Notes: generated by a model not told the origin, from the letters alone. DNA of 33,988 nt from Sporolactobacillus putidus (GCF_014647035.1 NZ_BMOK01000021.1:1-33988); one strand, 5' to 3'. Shown: positions 15,421 to 23,681, counted from the first letter of the stretch. Program-made: numbers and translations.

Positions 15421-15575
15421 GAAAAATGAATGCGTCTGTGCCTGCCGCGGATCAGGGGAGGGTGCAGATGCTTTTTTTTACTGCAGCCCGCGCCCAGAAT
15501 TGTCACAGGTATTAGGCATGGGCATATGGTGTAAGTGAAACAAAGGGGGCAAATCCCCAAGGAGGCTGAAAATGA

Positions 15576-15887
15576 ATGAATGAAATACATTCTTATTATG
15601 GGCAGGGCCAAGGCATTGGAGATATCGATCAAACCTATTTTCCGGACGAATTAAATTTTCCTCAGGAACGTCAGATGACCATGCCAACCATGCCCTATCC
15701 CGGGCAGCCCTACCCGACCATGCCTTATCCAGCGCAACCCTACCCAACCCAGCCCTATCACGCCATGCCTTATCCGACGCATCCTTATCCGATGCATCCA
15801 CCGTATCCTTCAGGACGCCCGCCTTATTGGTATGGGTCTGGCACCGCCATGCCGACCATGCCGCCTGGAATGCCGCGTCCCTATTGA
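15576..15887 (+). CDS. Pro/Tyr-rich repeat protein, possibly spore coat-like
   Basis: This 103-aa low-complexity protein has an acidic N-terminal part (1-35, DIDQTYFPDELNFPQE) followed by about four copies of a 10-residue unit PYPxQPYPTx at residues 40-79, then a PPYWYGSGTAMPTMPPG tail. AAGGAGG at 15559-15565 lies 10 nt before the ATG at 15576. An earlier ATG at 15572 opens only three codons, and the two starts overlap. There is no signal peptide or membrane span. Such Tyr/Pro repeats occur in Bacillales spore coat and surface proteins, where tyrosines can be cross-linked; this is an inference from composition. The corresponding DNA has a 30-bp periodicity. Confidence 0.72.
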   Translation: MNEIHSYYGQGQGIGDIDQTYFPDELNFPQERQMTMPTMPYPGQPYPTMPYPAQPYPTQPYHAMPYPTHPYPMHPPYPSGRPPYWYGSGTAMPTMPPGMPRPY

Positions 15888-15934
15888 AGGCTGAAAAAGA
15901 TTGTTAATTTTTTGTTTGCACGTAAAAAGAAATG

Positions 15935-15980
15935 AATCGGAGCGAATTTTAAACCCAACTTTCGCCTCGATTTTTTTCTT
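15935..15980 (+). terminator. Rho-independent terminator after the Pro/Tyr repeat gene
   Basis: AATCGGAGCGAA (15935-15946) pairs with TTCGCCTCGATT (15961-15972) with one wobble and one mismatch, followed by a run of T to 15980. Confidence 0.75.
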
Positions 15981-16332
15981 TTTGGCAGGTTTTCAATCTC
16001 AAACGATTACGCAGCCTTATAAAGTTTAAACACGCTGCATTTTATCACTGTCTCTTGTGAAGCGCGCCGGTATATGGGTTGCCGACCGGATCAACGGGGA
16101 ATCATTTAATCCGGTTTCTTCCGGATTACCGTTATGAAATTGTTAAAACTTAAACGAGAAATTATTGTTTCAAAAGTACGCAGTTATAGGCCTACCCAAA
16201 ATATCATGAGATTACCCGGCAATTGAACTTTATAAAATAACACCAACCGCATTTTTCGCAGCTGGTGTCTTTTTTACAAGCTCAGCATTCATATGATTCA
16301 ATAAATGATACATTTATAGGGAGGACAAACGA
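15981..16332. other. Intergenic region with two hairpins, no gene
   Basis: Nothing coding is seen. A hairpin TAATCCGG/CCGGATTA lies near 16107-16128 without a T-run. A second hairpin, ACACCA (16240-16245) with TGGTGT (16263-16268), is followed by TTTTTT. That one is a terminator-like structure able to serve the minus-strand YbjQ gene, since A-rich sequence precedes it, or plus-strand transcripts. Confidence 0.55.
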
Positions 16333-16656
16333 TTATTCTTCTTTTTCAACAACAACTGCTGTTCCGAAAGCCAGGACTTCACTCATGTTTTGTCCGATTT
16401 CGCTCGAATCAAATCGCATCATAACAATTGCGTTTGCTCCTGTTGCCGTCGCATTTGCAATAAGACGGTCGATCGCCTGCTGACGGGCGTCTTCAAGCAT
16501 GTGCGTATATTCATGAATTTCTCCGCCGATAAGACTTCTTAAGCTGGCCATGATGTTGCCGCCCAGGCCGCGACTCCGCACGATTAATCCAAAAACCTCT
16601 CCTTTAACTTCTGTTACTTTATAGCCGGGAATGTTTTCAGTAGTCACAACGATCAT
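16333..16656 (-). CDS. YbjQ/UPF0145 family protein
   Basis: This 107-aa protein matches the UPF0145 (YbjQ, heavy-metal-binding-domain-like) family: start IVVTTENIPGYKVTEVKGEVFG, then SRGLGGNIMASLRSLIGGEIHEYTHMLEDAR, then GANAIVMMRFDSSEIGQNMSEVLAFGTAV. Length is normal. Family structures form pentamer-like rings and no biochemical activity is firmly established. GGGAGGG precedes the ATG at 16656. It is transcribed alone, divergent from the GntR-EamA pair. Confidence 0.88.
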   Translation of the reverse strand: MIVVTTENIPGYKVTEVKGEVFGLIVRSRGLGGNIMASLRSLIGGEIHEYTHMLEDARQQAIDRLIANATATGANAIVMMRFDSSEIGQNMSEVLAFGTAVVVEKEE

Positions 16657-16938
16657 TTAATTGCCCTCCCATTTTGATTAAATTCCATACCTCTCTTAAT
16701 AAGATTACCATTTATTCACAAATTCCAATAGGCCTGTTCTCTGATTTCGTTGGCAATTTTTTAAATTATTATGTGCGTTGATTAAAGACAGTGATCAATA
16801 TAAAAAATTCAGGAAAATAAACCGGATTGTTTTAAGTTCACGCATGAGTGCCGGCTTTAAAATGGAACAGCATGACTGTCTGGACCGGCCTTTTTATCGA
16901 CAATCTTTCCTTTTTCAAGCAAAGCACAGACCAATTCA
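16657..16938. other. Intergenic region, nothing recognised
   Basis: A+T-rich spacer between the divergent YbjQ-family and GntR genes. I see no ORF with a ribosome binding site and no clear RNA structure before the promoter at 16939. Confidence 0.4.
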
Positions 16939-16986
16939 TTTGACTTTTATGATTGTGATTATATAATATACGCATGCAATATATTA
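16939..16986 (+). promoter_or_regulatory. Promoter and candidate operator of the GntR-EamA operon
   Basis: TTGACT (16939-16944) and TATAAT (16962-16967) are 17 bp apart. TAATATA (16964-16970) and TATATTA (16980-16986) form inverted arms with a 9-nt spacer just after the -10, a plausible autoregulatory site. The operator role is inferred. Confidence 0.65.
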
Positions 16987-17007
16987 CGTACGAATGAGGA
17001 GCAAAAG

Positions 17008-17691
17008 ATGCCTATACCTAAAAATTATTCTTCACCGATTCGGCTGCTTGCAAAAGACAAGGCATTTAATCAATTACAAAGGTGGATCATAGACGGAACG
17101 CTGGAACCGGGTGAACAAATATACGATTCGGAAATCTCGAAGGCTTTGGGCATTAGCCGCACGCCCATTCGCGAAGCGTTACAGCTCTTAGCGGTTCAAG
17201 GCTTTATTGAGATGCTGCCTGGAAAAGAAACCCGGGTAACAAGGATAAAAAAAGAAGATGTTTTAAAAATCTACCCTCCGCTTGCTTCCCTGCATGCTTT
17301 GGCTGCTGAAGAAGCGGCCAAAGTTATTACAGCGGAACAAATTGAAACATTGAAGGAAATGACAAACGAATATGAGCGGCTCATCGATCATCAAGAACAA
17401 TTTAAAGCCATGGAAAGCGACGAAAAGTTCCACAATTTTATTGTTGAGCTCACTGATAATCCTTACATTACAGACTTCTCTTCGATCCTGCAATTGCATA
17501 TCCGGCGTTTTAAATTTGTATTTCTAAAAAGGGATCTTATCCTTGTGAAGGAGTCCCTGAAAGAACATAGAGCCATGATTCAGGCTTTCGAAGATCATCA
17601 TGAAGAGAAGGCGGCGTCTATTATGAAGCAAAACTGGCTCAGACCGATGAAAGAAGTTTATCATTTTCTCGTTGGAAAAAATGAATCATGA
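17008..17691 (+). CDS. GntR-family (FadR subfamily, FCD domain) transcriptional regulator
   Basis: This 227-aa regulator has a winged helix N-terminus (LQRWIIDGTLEPGEQIYDSEISKALGISRTPIREALQLL, about 23-65) and an all-helical FCD effector domain from about 85. That domain contains ESDEKFHNFIVELTDNPYI, and the Asp/His pairs can bind a metal plus an organic acid. GAGGAGC precedes the ATG at 17008. The stop overlaps the ATG of the transporter gene by ATGA, indicating translational coupling and likely local control of that transporter. The ligand is unknown. Confidence 0.92.
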   Translation: MPIPKNYSSPIRLLAKDKAFNQLQRWIIDGTLEPGEQIYDSEISKALGISRTPIREALQLLAVQGFIEMLPGKETRVTRIKKEDVLKIYPPLASLHALAAEEAAKVITAEQIETLKEMTNEYERLIDHQEQFKAMESDEKFHNFIVELTDNPYITDFSSILQLHIRRFKFVFLKRDLILVKESLKEHRAMIQAFEDHHEEKAASIMKQNWLRPMKEVYHFLVGKNES

Positions 17692-18605
17692 ATCGGGAGA
17701 AACGCTGGCTCGCAGACTTGTCCTTACTTTTTGTAGCTGTGGTATGGGGTTCCAGTTATCTAGCGACAAAGGTAGTATTATCGGACATCGCAGTATTCTC
17801 TTTCCTTTTCATCCGATTTCTGCTTACGGTGTTTATTATGATCGCCCTGACCTGGGGAAAATTAGTGAAAGCCACAAAACAAACATGGCTGTCCGGCATT
17901 ATTTTTGGTTTGTTTCTTTCAGCTATCTTTGCATCCGAAACATGGGGCATTCATTTTACCTCGGCTGCTAACGCCGGCTTTTTAATTAGTTTATTCGTCG
18001 TGTTCACCCCGCTTATTGAATCAATCTGGTTCAAAACAAGACTTCGCGCCGGTATTTTAGGAACCGTATCGCTTTCTGTCTTCGGGACGTTCCTATTAAC
18101 GATGAAGAGCGGCTATCACTTCAATATCGGCGATGTATTGATCCTCATTGCCGCGCTACTGCGCGCCGTTCAAATGTCGGTAACACAAAAAATGACTAAG
18201 GGCAGGGCCATGGATTCGGGAGCGCTGACAACGATACAGTTAAGCGTGGTCGCCATAATAATGGGTCTGTTGTCTCTGTCCACTGAACGATTCTCAATTT
18301 TGACCATTTCCACATCGCCGGCGTTTTGGCTGCTGACCGCTTATCTCGCCATTTTTTGCACACTGTTCGCATTTTACATTCAGCTGACCATGATCAGGCG
18401 AACCTCCCCGACGCGAGTCGGTCTCTTGACGGGAACAGAGCCGCTATTCTCAGCCCTATTTGCTGTAGGGCTAGGCGGCGAGCACCTGTCCCCGCAAGAA
18501 TGGCTGGGAGGGTTTTTGATCGTTGCCGCCACCTATTTTGGCCGGCATATGGAAACAAGAAGCCGCTTGCAGAAGCCTGCAGACGCTGCTGTAAAAGATG
18601 CATAA
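17688..18605 (+). CDS. EamA-family (DMT superfamily) transporter
   Basis: This 305-aa inner-membrane protein has ten predicted spans in two EamA repeats: the first starts ADLSLLFVAVVWGSSYLATKVVL and the second NIGDVLILIAALLRAVQMSVTQKM. The family exports amino acids, purines or other metabolites (RhaT/YdcZ/RarD-type). The last segment (LVGLLTGTEPLFSALFAVGLGGEHLSPQEWLGG-like region, near 18410-18520) is the conserved EamA end. The start at 17688 overlaps the GntR stop. The substrate cannot be predicted; control by the coupled regulator is inferred. Confidence 0.9.
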   Translation: MNREKRWLADLSLLFVAVVWGSSYLATKVVLSDIAVFSFLFIRFLLTVFIMIALTWGKLVKATKQTWLSGIIFGLFLSAIFASETWGIHFTSAANAGFLISLFVVFTPLIESIWFKTRLRAGILGTVSLSVFGTFLLTMKSGYHFNIGDVLILIAALLRAVQMSVTQKMTKGRAMDSGALTTIQLSVVAIIMGLLSLSTERFSILTISTSPAFWLLTAYLAIFCTLFAFYIQLTMIRRTSPTRVGLLTGTEPLFSALFAVGLGGEHLSPQEWLGGFLIVAATYFGRHMETRSRLQKPADAAVKDA

Positions 18606-18715
18606 AACGGGCTGGTGTATCGTTTTGTCTAAGGCTAGTAGCTGCACGCGAATCGCTTTAAAGAATAAGCTAAGATCGTTTCAGAAAAAAATACGGTAAA
18701 GGTCGATTGCTGCCG

Positions 18716-18979
18716 CTAAAAGGGGAGCACCAAAAAAGTTGTTTTTATCGCCAGGTTGATCCTTTCTCGCCGCTCATCTCTGTCCTCCGCCCCCAAGTTT
18801 GCCCTGATTCGATCGCTGCTGATAAAGGTGCCTGTTGATGCACCCGATATTAGAAAGCATATCAATGCAATGGATCCTGAGATGTTTGTCAGAATTAAAT
18901 GACTTTTAACAAGTCCTCCGATGAAGAAAAAGAGCAATGCAAGAAGGACACCGGCTAAGAAAAATGTTCTTTTCTTCAT
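18716..18979 (-). CDS. Small membrane protein, DUF5316-like
   Basis: This 87-aa protein has two clear hydrophobic segments (residues about 3-20 and 27-47). They are followed by GTFISSDRIRANLGAEDRDERRERINLAIKTT, a polar loop with an SxDRxRAN motif I associate with DUF5316 proteins of Bacillales, then a third short hydrophobic end. GGGAG upstream favours the ATG at 18979 over an ATG at 18988 that abuts the ribosome binding site. The function is unknown. It is convergent with the EamA gene and 110 bp from it. Confidence 0.68.
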   Translation of the reverse strand: MKKRTFFLAGVLLALLFFFIGGLVKSHLILTNISGSIALICFLISGASTGTFISSDRIRANLGAEDRDERRERINLAIKTTFLVLPF

Positions 18980-19123
18980 CCATATCATCTCCCGATTAAG
19001 GATTGTTCCATGGTAGAAACAAAGGCACTGTGAATTTCCCACACTTAAAGAATAACGAAATTAAAAAAAAAACAGATATACCAGGGGGAGCTATTGAGGT
19101 TGCGCAGGGCCGGACCTTTGTAC

Positions 19124-19165
19124 GAAAAAGAAATCCCCGGCGATGCCGACTCGGCAAACCGGGGG
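19124..19165 (-). terminator. Terminator of the 2-oxoacid decarboxylase gene
   Basis: CCCCGG (19135-19140) and CCGGGG (19159-19164) enclose an inner GCCGA/TCGGC stem. On the minus strand it is followed by ATTTCTTTTTC. It lies 28 bp past the stop codon at 19193. Confidence 0.85.
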
Positions 19166-19192
19166 TCAGAACTCTTTCAGATTAAGTGAGAC

Positions 19193-20869
19193 TTAGTCAT
19201 TCTGTGCGGCAAACACTTTACCTAATTCGGATAAAAGTTCAGGCATATCCATTTTACCCATAACCACTTCGACGAATCTTAAAGATTCCGGATGAGCAAT
19301 CATATCCTTAAGCGCATCCTCAAGCTCGCCTTCAGTGGTTGCCTTATAGCTTTTCACGTTTTCATTTGCACCAAGAACAGCGGGTATCTCTGCGTATTTC
19401 CACATCTGAATGTCGTTATAGGCTTGTTCCGGACCGTGAATGGACCGTTCGACCGTATACCCGTCATTATTAATGACAAAAATAATCGGGTTGATCTTCT
19501 GACGGATCATCGTTGAGATCTCCTGGAATGTCAACTGGAAGGCTCCGTCGCCGATCAGCAGGATGTTGCGTCTTGTCCGGTCGGCAAGCTGCGTACCCAG
19601 TAAGGCAGGGAGTGTATAACCAATCGATCCCCATAACGGCTGGCCGACAAAGGTGACATGCTCTTTCAACGGAACCGTCTCAGAACCGAAAAAGGAAGTT
19701 CCCTGGTCGGCGATGACGATATCGTTTTTCTGAATAAAAAGCTGCATCATGTCCCAGAAGCGTTTCTGAATAAGCGGCTGATCGGTTTCGACATAAAATG
19801 CAGATGGGTTCGCATCCTGTTCGGTGACGGGCGTAATTGCCAGTGTGCTCTTATCGCGTGCGGAGAGGGAATCCGCCAGTTGATTCAGCGTCTCTTTCAT
19901 CCCAACATCCTGAAAACGCTGATCGTGATAGACAACGTCGACTGGATTGATGTGAATGACTGTGTCGCCGCTGAAGCCTTGAGAGAATCCGCCCGTAATC
20001 GAATCGGTTAACTGGACACCGATACTGAGGATACAATCCGATTCATCGATCCGCTTTTTTAAATAAGGTGCGCTTGTTTTTCCGCTGTACACGCCGATGA
20101 ACTGCGGATGTTCTTCATTAAAAGCCCCTTTTCCCATACTCAGCGTGGCCACTGGAAATCCCACTTTTTCGGCGAAACGCTTGAGTTCTTCTTCAGCGTG
20201 ATACCGGTATACTAGAAAGTCTGCGAGAATCACAGGTGATTTTGCCTGTTCAATGACCGGTACAAGTGACTCCAGCATTTGTTGAAGACGCTCTGAGCGT
20301 ATCTTTGCCTCTTCTTTTAATAAAGGTTCCGCGGGCGGCGTGGCCGGCTGTGAATGAATATCAACCGGTACATTGATATACACCGGACGTTTTTGGATCC
20401 AGCATGCTTTTAAGACACGATCGATTTCTCGGGTGGCGTTTGACGCCGTCAGCGTCGTCTGCGCGACAGTGACTTCCTGATACATCCGTGAAAAATGATT
20501 GAATTCACCGTCGCCGAGTGTGTGGTGAACGATTCGTCCTTCACGGGCTACCTTAGTTGAAGGGGAGCCCGTAATCTTTATCACGGGAACTTGTTCCGCA
20601 TAAGAACCGGCAATCCCGTTTATGGCACTCAGCTCACCGACCCCGAATGTCGTTACGAGTGCCGAGATGCCGTGTATGCGTGCATAGCCGTCCGCGGCAT
20701 AGGCCGCGTTCAGCTCATTGCAATTTCCAACCCACTCGAGAGAAGGGTGTTCCATAATTTCATCAAGAAAAGATAAATTGTAGTCGCCCGGTACACCGAA
20801 AATGTCCCGGATACCAAGTTCCGCCAGCCGATCAATGAGATAACGCCCAATTGTATAATTGCCGCTCAT
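19193..20869 (-). CDS. Thiamine-diphosphate 2-oxoacid decarboxylase (pyruvate/indolepyruvate type)
   Basis: This 558-aa three-domain ThDP enzyme shows catalytic Glu52 in GNCNELNAAYAADGYAR. It also has the His115-His116 pair in IVHHTLGDGEF, diagnostic of pyruvate, indolepyruvate and branched-chain 2-oxoacid decarboxylases as opposed to acetolactate synthase. The ThDP/Mg2+ motif is IGDGAFQLTFQEISTMIRQKINPIIFVINNDGYTVE. It converts a 2-oxoacid to an aldehyde and CO2 in the cytosol, feeding alcohol formation or Ehrlich-type amino acid catabolism; the substrate range is not readable here. It is divergent from a MarR regulator with two palindromic operators between them, so induction by a 2-oxoacid or phenolic ligand is likely. 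The upstream ribosome binding site is weak (GGGGCGG). Confidence 0.92.
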   Translation of the reverse strand: MSGNYTIGRYLIDRLAELGIRDIFGVPGDYNLSFLDEIMEHPSLEWVGNCNELNAAYAADGYARIHGISALVTTFGVGELSAINGIAGSYAEQVPVIKITGSPSTKVAREGRIVHHTLGDGEFNHFSRMYQEVTVAQTTLTASNATREIDRVLKACWIQKRPVYINVPVDIHSQPATPPAEPLLKEEAKIRSERLQQMLESLVPVIEQAKSPVILADFLVYRYHAEEELKRFAEKVGFPVATLSMGKGAFNEEHPQFIGVYSGKTSAPYLKKRIDESDCILSIGVQLTDSITGGFSQGFSGDTVIHINPVDVVYHDQRFQDVGMKETLNQLADSLSARDKSTLAITPVTEQDANPSAFYVETDQPLIQKRFWDMMQLFIQKNDIVIADQGTSFFGSETVPLKEHVTFVGQPLWGSIGYTLPALLGTQLADRTRRNILLIGDGAFQLTFQEISTMIRQKINPIIFVINNDGYTVERSIHGPEQAYNDIQMWKYAEIPAVLGANENVKSYKATTEGELEDALKDMIAHPESLRFVEVVMGKMDMPELLSELGKVFAAQND

Positions 20870-20943
20870 CTTTTGTATCCGCCCCGCTTTGCAAAATTTT
20901 CGTTTGGATCAGGATGGACACTAGCCAATATTTGACCCAATCG

Positions 20944-20968
20944 TATAGGTCAACATTCTTGACCTATA
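20944..20968. promoter_or_regulatory. MarR-type operator 1
   Basis: TATAGGTCAA and TTGACCTATA form perfect 10-bp arms around CATTC. It lies 75 bp upstream of the decarboxylase ATG and shares its TAGGTCAA/TTGACCTA core with operator 2. Confidence 0.85.
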
Positions 20969-20993
20969 AAACCAGTGTAAATCAAAAAAACAT

Positions 20994-21016
20994 TTAGGTC
21001 AATGCACTTGACCTAA
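20994..21016. promoter_or_regulatory. MarR-type operator 2
   Basis: TTAGGTCAA and TTGACCTAA form perfect 9-bp arms around TGCAC. The centre is 49 bp from that of operator 1 and it lies 97 bp before the MarR start. The two sites probably serve the two divergent promoters or act cooperatively. Confidence 0.85.
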
Positions 21017-21112
21017 TAGGACATCTAGTTTTCTTGTCATTGTGAAATCGTAAGGAAGAAATGGTGACTTTATGGTATACTACTATTCCGAAGTGAAAGG
21101 AGTCTAAACATT

Positions 21113-21604
21113 TTGAATGATGAAGAACAGAAACTTAATGAGGTATTAATGTTATTTTATTTTGCTTACCGAACATTCACCGAAAAACCGGATCAGATGA
21201 TTGAAAGGTATGGTATACAGAGGGTACACCACCGTATTCTGTTTTTTATCGCGCGTGTTCCAGGCATTACGGTTAACGAGTTGTTTACAGTTTTGGAAGT
21301 GTCGAAACAGGCGATGAACATGCCTTTAAGACAGCTGTACGAAAAAGGATTCATTGAAGCGGAGCAGGCAAAATTCGACAAGCGATACAAACAGCTGTTT
21401 CTTACAGAAAAAGGGCACCAGCTGGAACAGGAACTAAGCAAGGTGCAGAGGGAACAAATGAAAGAAATTTTTTCATCTTTGGGGGGAGACCATCAGGAAG
21501 CCTGGACAGACGTGATGGAAGAGCTGTCAAAAATGCGGCCGGGACGCAATCAGCTGAAGGCTTTATTTAGAGAAAAGCGGAAAGTTAATAAAATTGGTCG
21601 ATAA
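21113..21604 (+). CDS. MarR-family transcriptional regulator
   Basis: This 163-aa winged-helix protein has the MarR helix-turn-helix and wing around residues 45-100 (VHHRILFFIARVPGITVNELFTVLEVSKQAMNMPLRQLYEKGFIEAEQAKFDKRYKQLFLTEKG) and helical dimerisation ends. The start is TTG at 21113 with AAAGGAG 10 nt upstream; no in-frame ATG occurs until residue 13. It most likely represses itself and the divergent decarboxylase through the two TAGGTCAA palindromes. The ligand is not predictable. It also lies 154 bp before a 2-hydroxyacid dehydrogenase that may belong to the same pathway. Confidence 0.92.
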   Translation: MNDEEQKLNEVLMLFYFAYRTFTEKPDQMIERYGIQRVHHRILFFIARVPGITVNELFTVLEVSKQAMNMPLRQLYEKGFIEAEQAKFDKRYKQLFLTEKGHQLEQELSKVQREQMKEIFSSLGGDHQEAWTDVMEELSKMRPGRNQLKALFREKRKVNKIGR

Positions 21605-21757
21605 TATTTATTGATTTTATTGATTATTTTGCTAGGGCCGGAAACTGGATTGAAAATAACGGTTACTTCGGCTTGAATTGATGAAGTCTGCCAAATACAC
21701 AAAGGTGTTGTGCTACATATTTTTTCAATTAAACTAGCGTATGGAAGGAAAACGGGT

Positions 21758-22747
21758 ATGAAAATCCTGCTGATGACATTAAAAGAACGAATAGAAAGGT
21801 TTTCCGATTTTTCGGTGATACCAAAGTCCTGGAAATTGATTTTTGCAGATTTTGAAACGGATACGCAAAAGCTGATAGAAATGGGCGGCGATGCCGACGT
21901 TATTCTTGCCGATGCGATGCAGCCTGTCAGAAAGGAATTAATCGACGCGATGCCTCATTTGAAAATGATCCACTCTGAAGGCGTTGGTTATGATTGGATT
22001 GACGTGCGCGCTGCAAAAGAGAAGGGTGTTTTCGTCTGCAACAATGCCGCAGCGAACAGCAAAGCCGTTGCGGAACAGGCAGTTCTGCTCATGCTGGCGG
22101 TACTGCGCCGGACCGTGGAAGGTGACAGAATGGTGCGGGAAGCGAGGCAGATCGAGGCCAAAAGCAACTGGAGCCTTGAGGGGATCAGAGAGCTATGGAA
22201 TTGTCATGTCGGCATTATCGGCATGGGCGCCATTGGGCAGGAAACGGCAAAACGGCTCAAAGGATTTGAATCAAAAGTCAGTTATTACAGCAGACATCGG
22301 CTTCCGGAAAATCTGGAGCATGAACTGCAAGTCGACTATTTGCCGCCCAATGAACTTTTAAGCAAATGTGATATTATCAGTCTCCACCTGCCCTCGAGTA
22401 CGGAAACGAAAAATTTTATGAATCTGAGCCGCTTTCGTTTGATGAAGAAATCCTCTGTGCTGATCAATACAGCGCGCGGGGAAGTGGTCAATCAGAACGA
22501 TCTAATCATTGCTCTAAAAGAAGGGCTGATTGCCGGGGCGGGCCTGGATACGATTTCGCCGGAACCCGTAAAGCCCGATAACGTGCTGCTGCAGCTGCCG
22601 GAGGAAATCTCCGCGAAGATAACGTTTTCCCCTCATATCGGCGGAGTAACGGAACAGGCCGTTAAACAGATGCACAAATTCGTTTGGGCAAATATAAGGC
22701 GTGTTGGTGAAGGCAAGAGGCCGGAAAATATCGTGAATGGATTGTAA
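21758..22747 (+). CDS. D-isomer-specific 2-hydroxyacid dehydrogenase
   Basis: This 329-aa NAD(P)-dependent oxidoreductase has the dinucleotide site GIIGMGAIGQETAKRL, the catalytic Arg in INTARGEVV, Glu in DTISPEPVKPD, and His in FSPHIGGVTEQ, the classic Arg-Glu-His set. It interconverts 2-oxoacids and D-2-hydroxyacids; phosphoglycerate-, glyoxylate- and D-lactate-type activities are possible. GGAAGGA precedes the ATG at 21758; the frame extends to 21710 without a ribosome binding site. Next to a 2-oxoacid decarboxylase and its regulator, competition for the same 2-oxoacid pool is a reasonable inference. No terminator is obvious directly behind it. Confidence 0.92.
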   Translation: MKILLMTLKERIERFSDFSVIPKSWKLIFADFETDTQKLIEMGGDADVILADAMQPVRKELIDAMPHLKMIHSEGVGYDWIDVRAAKEKGVFVCNNAAANSKAVAEQAVLLMLAVLRRTVEGDRMVREARQIEAKSNWSLEGIRELWNCHVGIIGMGAIGQETAKRLKGFESKVSYYSRHRLPENLEHELQVDYLPPNELLSKCDIISLHLPSSTETKNFMNLSRFRLMKKSSVLINTARGEVVNQNDLIIALKEGLIAGAGLDTISPEPVKPDNVLLQLPEEISAKITFSPHIGGVTEQAVKQMHKFVWANIRRVGEGKRPENIVNGL

Positions 22748-22888
22748 TTTTAGGCCAGAAAATGAAAAGTGTACGAACTAGAGGAGCGAAGGTCGGGCGG
22801 ATGTAACCATCGGGGAAAAAGGATAATCCTTAACGAAAAAGGCTGAGCGCCTGAACAAGCGCATTGTTCGGCAGGGCATTCCGGCGTT

Positions 22889-23030
22889 TTATCGGTCGAA
22901 ATCGGAGCTCTGGCCAAATGGGGCCCCCTACCGGCCGAAATCGGTGCACTATCGGCGAAATCGGATGCTCACCCGGCCAAATCTTCAGTGCTCTGTCGGC
23001 CGCATCGCAAGTTCTGCAGGCCGTTTTCGA
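22889..23030. repeat. Degenerate ~21-bp intergenic repeat array A
   Basis: About seven imperfect units follow one another with the core CGGCCGAAATCGG and variable 6-10 bp joins, for example ATCGGTCGAAATCGG, CCGGCCGAAATCGG, ATCGGCGAAATCGG and CCGGCCAAATC. No coding sense is visible. The core (ATCGGCC) recurs in the arrays near 27700 and 32340. Confidence 0.65.
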
Positions 23031-23174
23031 ATTAGTATGATTCAAGATTTATCTACAGGATATCAAAAAAACAGCCAACGGTTGATTGTCGAATCGCTGG
23101 TTGTTCTGAATCAGATAATGAACTATCGAGCTTCCTACAAGACGGGGATGCATCTTCGCAAACCGCAAATAAAA

Positions 23175-23215
23175 GGAAACCCGGTATGAGCGTAACGGTC
23201 TCAAACCGGGTTTCC
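23175..23215. terminator. Long hairpin in the intergenic region
   Basis: Sixteen-bp arms with one mismatch (23175-23190 and 23200-23215, GGAAACCCGGT / ACCGGGTTTCC) enclose a 9-nt loop. A T-rich stretch follows it on the minus strand (TTTTATTT) but only weakly on the plus strand. No minus-strand gene upstream of it is convincing, so it may terminate leftward read-through or be the relic of a lost gene. Confidence 0.55.
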
Positions 23216-23334
23216 ACATCGAGGCATTTTTATGCAGTTTTTTGCGTTGCAACTGATCCGTTTTATCATTTATTTTCAATTTTGAAGTACCACGGTATGA
23301 AAATAGTTTAGTGAATATTTTTGTTGAAAAAACG

Positions 23335-23363
23335 TTGACATCACAATAATCGAAGCATAGAAT
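23335..23363 (+). promoter_or_regulatory. Promoter of the M-box transcript
   Basis: TTGACA (23335-23340) and TAGAAT (23358-23363) with 17-bp spacing, about 70 bp before the riboswitch. Confidence 0.8.
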
Positions 23364-23430
23364 AAACTATGGAAATAAGATATTAAACTCAATTTCAGTT
23401 AATAATTATTTTCAAGAAACAACTTAATAT

Positions 23431-23608
23431 CCTTGTTAGGTGAGGCTACTGTAAAGATACACGCTACTGCCCAAAAATGTCGAGAGACGCCAATGGGTCA
23501 GCAGGTACTGCCGGACTAAGGTTTTACTTAATGTAGCTGACTACACTCGCAGAAATGCGGGTGCTTATGCTCAAAGCTTTACAGTGCTAAAACTCAACGA
23601 GTGGGGAG
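23431..23608 (+). ncRNA. M-box (ykoK) magnesium riboswitch
   Basis: The conserved M-box blocks appear in order: GTTAGGTGAGGCTAC, GATACACGCTACTGCCCAAA, AATGTCGAGAGACGCCAATG, GGTCAGCAGG, ACTAAGG...TTAATGTAGCTG, and TTTACAGTGCTAAAACTC. They closely follow the B. subtilis mgtE (ykoK) leader. High Mg2+ folds the aptamer and allows the downstream terminator to form, shutting off the transport genes. The aptamer is preceded by a strong promoter and followed by a textbook terminator. Confidence 0.95.
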
Positions 23609-23643
23609 AGTGCATTTTTTCTGATGCGATTTTGAACGTTTTG

Positions 23644-23681
23644 AAAATCTCTTCACTTTGTTGTGAAGAGATTTTTTGATT
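23644..23681 (+). terminator. Riboswitch expression-platform terminator
   Basis: AAAATCTCTTCAC (23644-23656) and GTGAAGAGATTTT (23663-23675) are perfectly complementary with loop TTTGTT, running into TTTTTTGATTTT. It sits between the M-box and the first downstream ORF, as expected for transcriptional control. Confidence 0.95.

Noticed and set aside
15426-15515. 29-codon ORF after the CoA-disulfide reductase
   Set aside because: No ribosome binding site and contains a run of T codons; not supportable.
19003-19185. 60-codon plus-strand ORF
   Set aside because: It ends within the terminator hairpin of the decarboxylase gene and is Arg/Lys shadow sequence.
22830-23045. 71-codon minus-strand ORF through array A
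   Set aside because: Arg/Pro/Trp-rich shadow of the repeats without a ribosome binding site.
23049-23279. 76-codon minus-strand ORF
   Set aside because: It runs through a 16-bp-arm hairpin with a terminator-like tail and has no convincing start signal.
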